A stretch of DNA of 64,000 nucleotides from Psococerastis gibbosa (lineage: Eukaryota; Arthropoda; Insecta; Psocodea; Psocidae), in contig OZ020484.1 of assembly GCA_963971405.1 (NCBI GenBank), forward strand, positions 28,046,770 to 28,110,769. The letters are read 5' to 3'. Shown here piece after piece: positions 59,135-64,000 of the stretch. The stretch's first letter is position 1; the number at the start of each line of letters is the position of its first letter. A program made the position numbers and the translations under genes. A model generated the notes under the pieces. It was given only the letters and a program-made list of their open reading frames with translations. It had not been told where the DNA came from and made no database searches.

Positions 59135-59656
59135 GTAAGTGTAAATTTTCCTAATCAACCTCCATTGCCCCTGATTACACACTCTAATAATACAATATTT
59201 ATTCGATGCAAGAAATATATTTGGAATGTTTATGCTGAAGTAGCCTATGCGATTTGAATTTGCATATCTACATAATACCTATCTATAACATTTTGAACAG
59301 GGGGTGGTTTTAGACTCAGGGGGTTATGAAATGATACGTTGTGAAGAACTTTTCCGGAAGTCGAACATTGGTTGTCGTCTCAATAAATACTCCCAAAAAA
59401 TACAACATGAAACTAATTAAACAATGAAAAATAAATTTTAAAAAATACAATTTTCCGTTGGTGTTATGCCTACAGGTGCTCCCTAGTTTTCTTCTACAGC
59501 AATCTCTTTTTTAGATTGTATCTTTCAGTGAGTAACAAGCTCATATAGAAATTAATACACTGCGACTTTTAGGACGCTTAAGATTCCAGGGCCTGGGAGG
59601 CAATGGCAAATAATGGCAATCACTATAAGGGTGTAATTCTTTTACTTGAAGCCAAT

Positions 59657-59707
59657 AACTAACTAAATAAATAAATAAATAAATAAGGACTTTGTGCTCT
59701 ATTACTA
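59657..59707. repeat. SINE 'H' tail fragment joined to a MITE 'G' end
   Basis: (AAAT)n AAGGACTTTGTGCTCTATTA matches the tail side of SINE 'H' copies and runs directly into TAAGGCGCATATTCCACC, a family 'G' terminus, at 59706. Confidence 0.55.
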
Positions 59708-59910
59708 AGGCGCATATTCCACCGACGTCAATAGTTCACTATTGACGTGTTTGACGTGGTAGCAGATTAGCGAGTGCCTGCCACGCCCAATCGTATTAAT
59801 GATTCCAGAGCATATTTTAAGAAATTTTCACAGAGTGGCACAAATTTAAATCCTGTTCCAAAAGTTTGGGAACCTCTGAAATAGAGGATCCATTGGATTA
59901 CTCAATTAGG

Positions 59911-60381
59911 CAGTGGCGTCTCGCCATTAGAGGCAACTGAGACTGTCTCACCTGATTTTCCAAATAATTCGACTAGAAAAGTGTATTTTGAATTAGGAAA
60001 TGTAGGCTAATCAAATTCTAGAAGAAACAATTAAAACTTAAAAAATACCGCGAAAAAGAACCATGAGCTGTACTAGCTTCAAAAATTCACAACAACTAGC
60101 TAAAACTATGTAGAGGCACCATTTCCGACTGCCTCTCTATTGCTCGAAGATAGGCATGAATTCGAGCTGTAAAAAGCTCAAACAGCGTGAAGATACATGC
60201 CTACTCAAAACATTCGCTGCACCCAGCTCAATGATGAGTCGATGAGACACGAGCTAGACCCTAGACAGACCCTGCCTCTAAACACGTTTAACACACAATC
60301 GGCCAATTTTTATTTTTTATTTTATTTTTGTATGCTGTGCCTCACCAATTAATATCCCCAATTCCCCACGAGCCGCCACTG
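59911..60381. mobile_element. hAT non-autonomous element (471 bp)
   Basis: CAGTGGCGTCTCG and CGAGCCGCCACTG form the terminal repeats. The 8-bp target duplication CAATTAGG is exact (59903-59910 and 60382-60389). No ORF of note. Confidence 0.92.
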
Positions 60382-60915
60382 CAATTAGGTTTATCTTCTA
60401 TACTTGGTATACCGGTAATTTCATTATGAACCTACTTGCAATTTAACAATTTAAGGCAACTTCCAATATCGTAGAATCATGCTGAGCGCAGAACAAAGTT
60501 TATTTCCGTACGTTTAACATTCAAACCGTGAGACGCGCGATGAGGAATTCAGGAGACAGGCTCATGATTAAATTTGGAGCTGAGCGCCAGGTTCAAACGC
60601 TTCAGCTTTACTGTGGTTCATTAAATCAGGGTTCTCAGCTAATTGATAATAATGAACTTGCGGGCGGGGTGCGGCAAACACAATGAGGCCGGAACCAGTT
60701 CAATGATATCTAATTAAAAACTTCAAAGCTCCTCCTCCTTCATCCCTTCTACCTTAGCAACCCTATATTATGCAGTATTCTTATCTTATACCCGGTCAAA
60801 GTCTAAGGGAGGCATATTGAGTCGTTGCTGAGTTCATTCGTCATGTGTTAGAAGAGGATTTAAAACATTAATTATTAACAAATCCATATAGGACGGTCTG
60901 AACGGAGTGCAGTAG
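60382..60915. other. Non-repetitive stretch, possible regulatory DNA
   Basis: 60530-60730 is GC-moderate, unique here, and holds clustered homeodomain-type cores (ATTAAATC, CTAATTGATAATAATG, TCTAATTAAAAA). No exon seen. Confidence 0.35.
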
Positions 60916-61077
60916 CAAGACCGTAGCCAGAGGGGGGTGTTTAGGGTGTCCGGACCCCTCCCGAAATATTTGCAGTGTACACTAGACAGAATGGAGTTTT
61001 AAATATATTGAGGCTACCCCCACCTCCGGTGAAGTCAGATGGTCCGCTACCAAAAAACATTTCGGGCCACCGCCTTG
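60916..61077. mobile_element. hAT-type MITE, G-run family
   Basis: CAAGACCGTAGCCAG to GGGCCACCGCCTTG, flanked by TGCAGTAG and TGCATTAG (60908-60915 and 61078-61085; 7 of 8 match). The interior has TTTGCAGTGTACACTAGACA and AGAATGGAGTTTTAAATA, as at 43400 and 57225. Confidence 0.82.
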
Positions 61078-61139
61078 TGCATTAGGCTAGGCTCGGTTCT
61101 CGCAGACGCGACTTGCCGGCGTCTTTTCTATTGTAGGGA

Positions 61140-61497
61140 TTAGGTGCCCATTCCATTGACCGGCTAGGGCTATTTCCAAAAACGGTGACGTGGTAGCAGA
61201 CATTCAAGACTTAGGTGGCGTTTCCACCGACCTCGCATTGCAGAATTGACAGAAATGTTTATTTTCATCTATGCCGTAGTTAAAATTGATCAATGATCAT
61301 ACAGTAAAATCACAAACATATGTTAAGTACAAACATTTTAATAGATTTCTATAAAAAGAAAAATTCTAATTTCCGTCGATGTCATTTGCATTCTGCAATG
61401 CGAGATCGGTGGAATCGCTACCTAAGTCTTGAATGTCTGCTACCACGTCACTGTTTTTGGAAATAGCCCTAGCCGGTCAATGGAATGGGCGCCTAAG
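61140..61497. mobile_element. MITE family 'G', composite copy
   Basis: The outer repeat TTAGGTGCCCATTCCATTGACCGG is inverted at the right end. A second inverted pair, ACTTAGGTGGCGTTTCCACC / GGTGGAATCGCTACCTAAGT, lies inside together with GACGTGGTAGCAGACATT. The structure suggests one family member inserted in or recombined with another. Confidence 0.82.
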
Positions 61498-61931
61498 GCT
61501 TGGTGAAAGGTCTAATTCAGAATATTTCTGTGACCTGGCGTGTCTAGGGGAAAACTGTGCATTTTCCTACGGTCGGCTCCACGTGAAATTGTCAAGAAAT
61601 CTTCTGCTAGCCATATGGCTATCAATGGAAAAGACGTCGGAAAATCGAGACTGAGAATCGTTTGTGTGTACCGGGCATCAATGGGATTTCAGTTCTTATA
61701 TAGTTTCATATTACGTTAGTCCCTTTTTAAGGAGATTCATCTAGGGCTCTAGACCTACCTATTGAGACGGCGACCAATATTCGACTTCCGGAAAATTTCT
61801 TCACTACTTTTCACTTCATGGCCCCCTGAGCCTAAAAATGTGCCTTGTAAATTTAAAATTGAAAAATGCCGTACGGTGAATGAGTATTATATAATCAAAA
61901 ATGTAGTAGGGTATATTATTCGTACACCAAT

Positions 61932-62098
61932 TTATTTTTTCTTCTTTCCACCCTTGCCACCCTTCTTCTTCCTCTTCGCGCCTCCCACTGGTGGCGGATC
62001 AGGCAAAGTATACCTCACGTACTGATCATCATCTCTGAGTTGTTCATCGTACGCTAACACCGGCGCGTATCGTCCCAGTTCGTTCATAAAGTTAAGTC
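61932..62098 (-). CDS. CRAL-TRIO protein, terminal exon with Lys/Gly-rich tail
   Basis: Follows a GAATAG acceptor on the minus strand; its first two bases complete an Arg codon with the single base left by the previous exon. It codes LNFMNELGRYAPVLAYDEQL and RDDDQYVRYTLPDPPPVGGA, then a basic KRKKKGGKGGKKKK tail, with TAA at 61934-61932. The first part matches the position of the C-terminal helix that follows the GG loop in CRAL-TRIO proteins. The polybasic tail could be a membrane- or phosphoinositide-contacting or nuclear-import patch (inference). The match of phase at both junctions over a 1.1-kb intron makes the exon very likely real. Confidence 0.82.
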
Positions 62099-62317
62099 CT
62101 ATTCAAAAATATAGAATCATATTACCCGCTTTTAGACTATAGAAAACACGTAGAAGGGGCAGAAAACACGTAATAGGCTATCCCACCCCTTTCTAAGAAG
62201 AAATATAAAACAGCTTAGTAGTTTCTTTCTACATAGACTAACATAAAACCATATACTAGTACACACTGTATGTATAATATCCTTTGTGAAGGAGCAGGGG
62301 TTGGGAGGTCTGAAGGC

Positions 62318-62630
62318 GGACTTAGGTCACCCCCGGGGGAATTTTATGAAGAAAAAAAAATAGGTTCAACCCATTTTGATAGCAGTATCGCTTAGATTTT
62401 ACAGACAAATAATATAAGTGCAAACAAGGGGACCCCTCACGGGAGGGAATTTTAGCTAATAGGTGCAAAAAAGTGGGGTTCAACGCGTTTTAACAGCAAA
62501 AACTTTAAATTTTGATGACGAAGACTTTATTATCAAAATTGGAAACAGGAGGGCCGGGGGTCTTCTCAGTGGGATGTGTTTTGAATAAACAGGCGCAAAA
62601 TAGTGAGTTTCTACAAAATGCCACCTTATT
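62318..62630. repeat. Degenerate tandem repeat (about 115 bp unit)
   Basis: Three loose copies of a module with a G/C-clamped purine stretch, AATAGGTGCAAAA-type sequence and GGTTCAAC..GTTTTA, at about 62350, 62460 and 62585. Inside the second intron (63173-62099) of the CRAL-TRIO gene. Confidence 0.4.
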
Positions 62631-63173
62631 CGCCTAAGTTAATGGACGGGGGCGCCCCTGGACCCCCTGGACAAAAGAAAGCTGAGCCTCTCTTGAGACA
62701 TTGATGTAAATTTTTATTAAGAGAAAGACCTCTCACATTAGGCAACGATAGAGATATTGTCAAAAAGTTTTTACATCAGCGTTATTACAGGAAGGCTGCT
62801 CATGTAATTTATAAACCTCCATGCATTCCACAATGAAATTCAAATAATTACAGTATATTTTGTTAATTTTATTTTTAAATGTTTAATTATTTTTATGGCG
62901 TAATTGTTTTGGTAATATGCATTTTGACTATATTTTGTCCAATTTGGTGCCCCTAGGGGATGTGCGCCCAGGGCGAACCGCCCTGATCATACCGTACTGA
63001 TCATAGCAATGAAATGATTTCAGCACTCACCTAATTATACGCCCGTTAAATATTATTAGGTTGGTACTTGACATAAGGAAGTAAGAGCCTATGGAACATA
63101 ATTATTACCAGCCCCTACTTCAGACCACGGGGCACAGGTACGACTATAATATATCTAATACACTAATACTTAC

Positions 63174-63279
63174 TCATTTCTTCGCGACTACTGCTGCCAG
63201 GCTTTCCGCCTAAATCTGAAGGCAGGTAGCTTGGGTCTATGAATGAGGCCAATTCGTTTACATATTCAACAATATGGAA
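63174..63279 (-). CDS. CRAL-TRIO protein, exon with the domain C-terminus
   Basis: The minus-strand exon begins after a T-rich TTTTTTCAG acceptor and ends ATGA|GTAAGT. It codes FHIVEYVNELASFIDPSYLP, then SDLGGKPGSSSREEM, plus one base. The 'hhhhE....L...IDPs.LP.dhGG' block is the standard end of the CRAL-TRIO fold (last beta strand, short helix, the L-P...GG loop). Joining directly to the previous exon leaves the region between FAPLD and FHIVEY a little shorter than in tocopherol-transfer-type proteins, where a KxxKI-like segment is usual. Either a micro-exon in the 349-bp intron was missed or this is a short-loop family member. Confidence 0.85.
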
Positions 63280-63290
63280 CTGAAAAAAAA

Positions 63291-63310
63291 AAATATATAT
63301 ATATATATAC
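63291..63310. repeat. AT microsatellite
   Basis: (AT)n next to the A-rich side of an intron acceptor of the CRAL-TRIO gene. Confidence 0.85.
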
Positions 63311-63404
63311 ATGCAGGTACTGACTCTACAAAACGCAATTTAAGCAGCGCTTAAGTGTAAACTTAACTAGGATGGCCTGGAATCGCCTGCATCACATGTC
63401 TTTC

Positions 63405-63535
63405 GAATAAAGTGGGGGACTAGAACTGCACATGATGATACTAACCTGGGTCGTATTTGCAAGTCAAATATCATGGGTTCGTGTCCCACCGAATTCAGTT
63501 TTTTTCTTGAAGCCCTATTTCGGATATAAAGTCCT
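63405..63535 (+). mobile_element. tRNA-derived SINE in a CRAL-TRIO gene intron
   Basis: AAATATCATGGGTTCGTGTC (B-box region) then ATTCAGTTTTTTTCTTGAAG, CCCTATTTCGGATATAAAGT, the same tail as 32490-32605. The upstream half resembles the reverse head of SINE 'H', so the copy may be chimeric. Confidence 0.55.
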
Positions 63536-63628
63536 TAGGAAGTTATCTCATCTACCAAAATTTAAGTCTACAGTATTTTAAAATTTCAGGATCCTACCCC
63601 TGGATATTGTCCTTAGCTCATTACATAC

Positions 63629-63832
63629 ATCAAGGGGTGCGAAAAGCTGGGTATATTCGGATACAAAGTCTGGCGGGTTGACAATCAAGACAAGTCTCAA
63701 ACTGATGGGCATGCTATGAAATAGTTCGTTAACGACCTGGGCCGAATACGCCGTTATCGACGCCAAATGATCTCTTGAGAATGATGCCATGTCTTGCACT
63801 ATTGTCACTGTTTTGTTCTCAAAGCCAGTTTC
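63629..63832 (-). CDS. CRAL-TRIO (Sec14-like) lipid-binding domain protein, core exon
   Basis: On the minus strand the exon begins after TTGTTTCAG (phase 0) and ends at GAT|GTATGTAA, giving exactly 68 codons. The peptide reads ETGFENKTVTIVQDMASFSR, then DHLASITAYSAQVVNELFHS and MPISLRLVLIVNPPDFVSEY, then TQLFAPLD. This has the CRAL-TRIO pattern: a hydrophobic beta strand with an acidic residue (IVQDM), an amphipathic helix, a 'hS.P.R...h.hhN.P..F' strand, and a helix ending in F-P. Family members bind small lipophilic ligands such as tocopherol, retinaldehyde or phosphoinositides in the cytosol; the ligand here cannot be predicted. It joins in phase to the exon at 63279. The open frame continues upstream of the acceptor, but that part has no family similarity. 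Confidence 0.85.
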
Positions 63833-63910
63833 CTGAAACAAGACATGGTAGCCTATAACACATGAGACTTTCAAAAGTCCATTCAATGTACAGGCTGTGC
63901 CTGTTCCGTG

Positions 63911-64000
63911 ATAACAATACCGAAAAACAACCATTTTCCAGAGTGAACGCGTCAGGCACCTGAAGTCCTTAATTCTTCTGAATAGGTCAGCAGCGCTGAC
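63911..64000 (-). CDS. Possible upstream partial exon of the CRAL-TRIO gene
   Basis: From the window edge the minus strand reads SAADLFRRIKDFRCLTRSLW in an open frame, reminiscent of the helix with 'A..hhrry..fR...Pelh' in the CRAL-TRIO N-terminal domain. A GTATTG donor could close it near 63910. About 50 residues normally separate this helix from the core exon at 63832, and only 79 bp lie between, so an exon would be missing or the match is accidental. No start codon is assigned. Confidence 0.25.

Overview
This is eukaryotic genomic DNA, almost certainly from an arthropod (crustacean or hemimetabolous insect; I cannot place it more precisely). Coding sequence is sparse, exons carry GT/AG borders, introns run to 11 kb, the background is AT-rich, and most of the window is interspersed repeats. 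Most open frames longer than 60 codons are chance or repeat-derived.

Two genes are well supported. (1) On the + strand, the 3' part of a BarH-class homeobox gene: exon 37285-37492 (homeodomain residues 1-52 and part of codon 53), exon 48599-48869 (rest of the homeodomain plus the conserved downstream region) and terminal exon 50399-50596 with the stop. The phases join exactly. The N-terminal exon(s) and promoter were not found and probably lie before base 1. The large AT-rich tract upstream and the 11-kb intron are where regulatory DNA of such a gene would be expected; candidate non-repetitive, homeodomain-site-rich stretches are listed. (2) On the - strand at the right end, the 3' part of a CRAL-TRIO (Sec14-like) lipid-binding protein gene: exons 63832-63629, 63279-63174 and 62098-61932, again with matching phases, ending in a Lys/Gly-rich tail. 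Its 5' end runs off the window. Two further candidate exons (57568-57831 and 59075-59134, + strand) are weakly supported.

The rest is a layered transposon landscape. Several hAT-type non-autonomous elements have 8-bp target duplications readable in the sequence (342-534, 11167-11336, 31800-32267, 47531-47716, 59911-60381, 60916-61077). Many of the short ones contain long internal G and C runs that make each a G/C-clamped foldback. Other families are: 'GGCGG...ATTCCA' MITEs (17133, 24973, 56966, 61140); a second MITE family (16344, 22441); a 0.85-kb family with hairpins at both ends and an internal CTGT microsatellite (12069, 28392, 39474, 53336); a SINE-like family (18523, 28692, 38852, 58566); tRNA-derived SINEs (30757, 33565, 34825, 48880 and others); LINE remnants (9003-9771, 23325-23521, 34971-35399, 41455-41740); and a Penelope-like hammerhead-type motif in a BarH intron. 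Degenerate minisatellite-like blocks fill parts of 7.7-11.9 kb.

Nested insertions give a relative chronology: a SINE lies inside the 0.85-kb family with a 12-bp target duplication, and a TIR element lies inside an older repeat whose uninterrupted paralogue is at 26.2 kb. No rRNA, CRISPR or prokaryotic feature is present.
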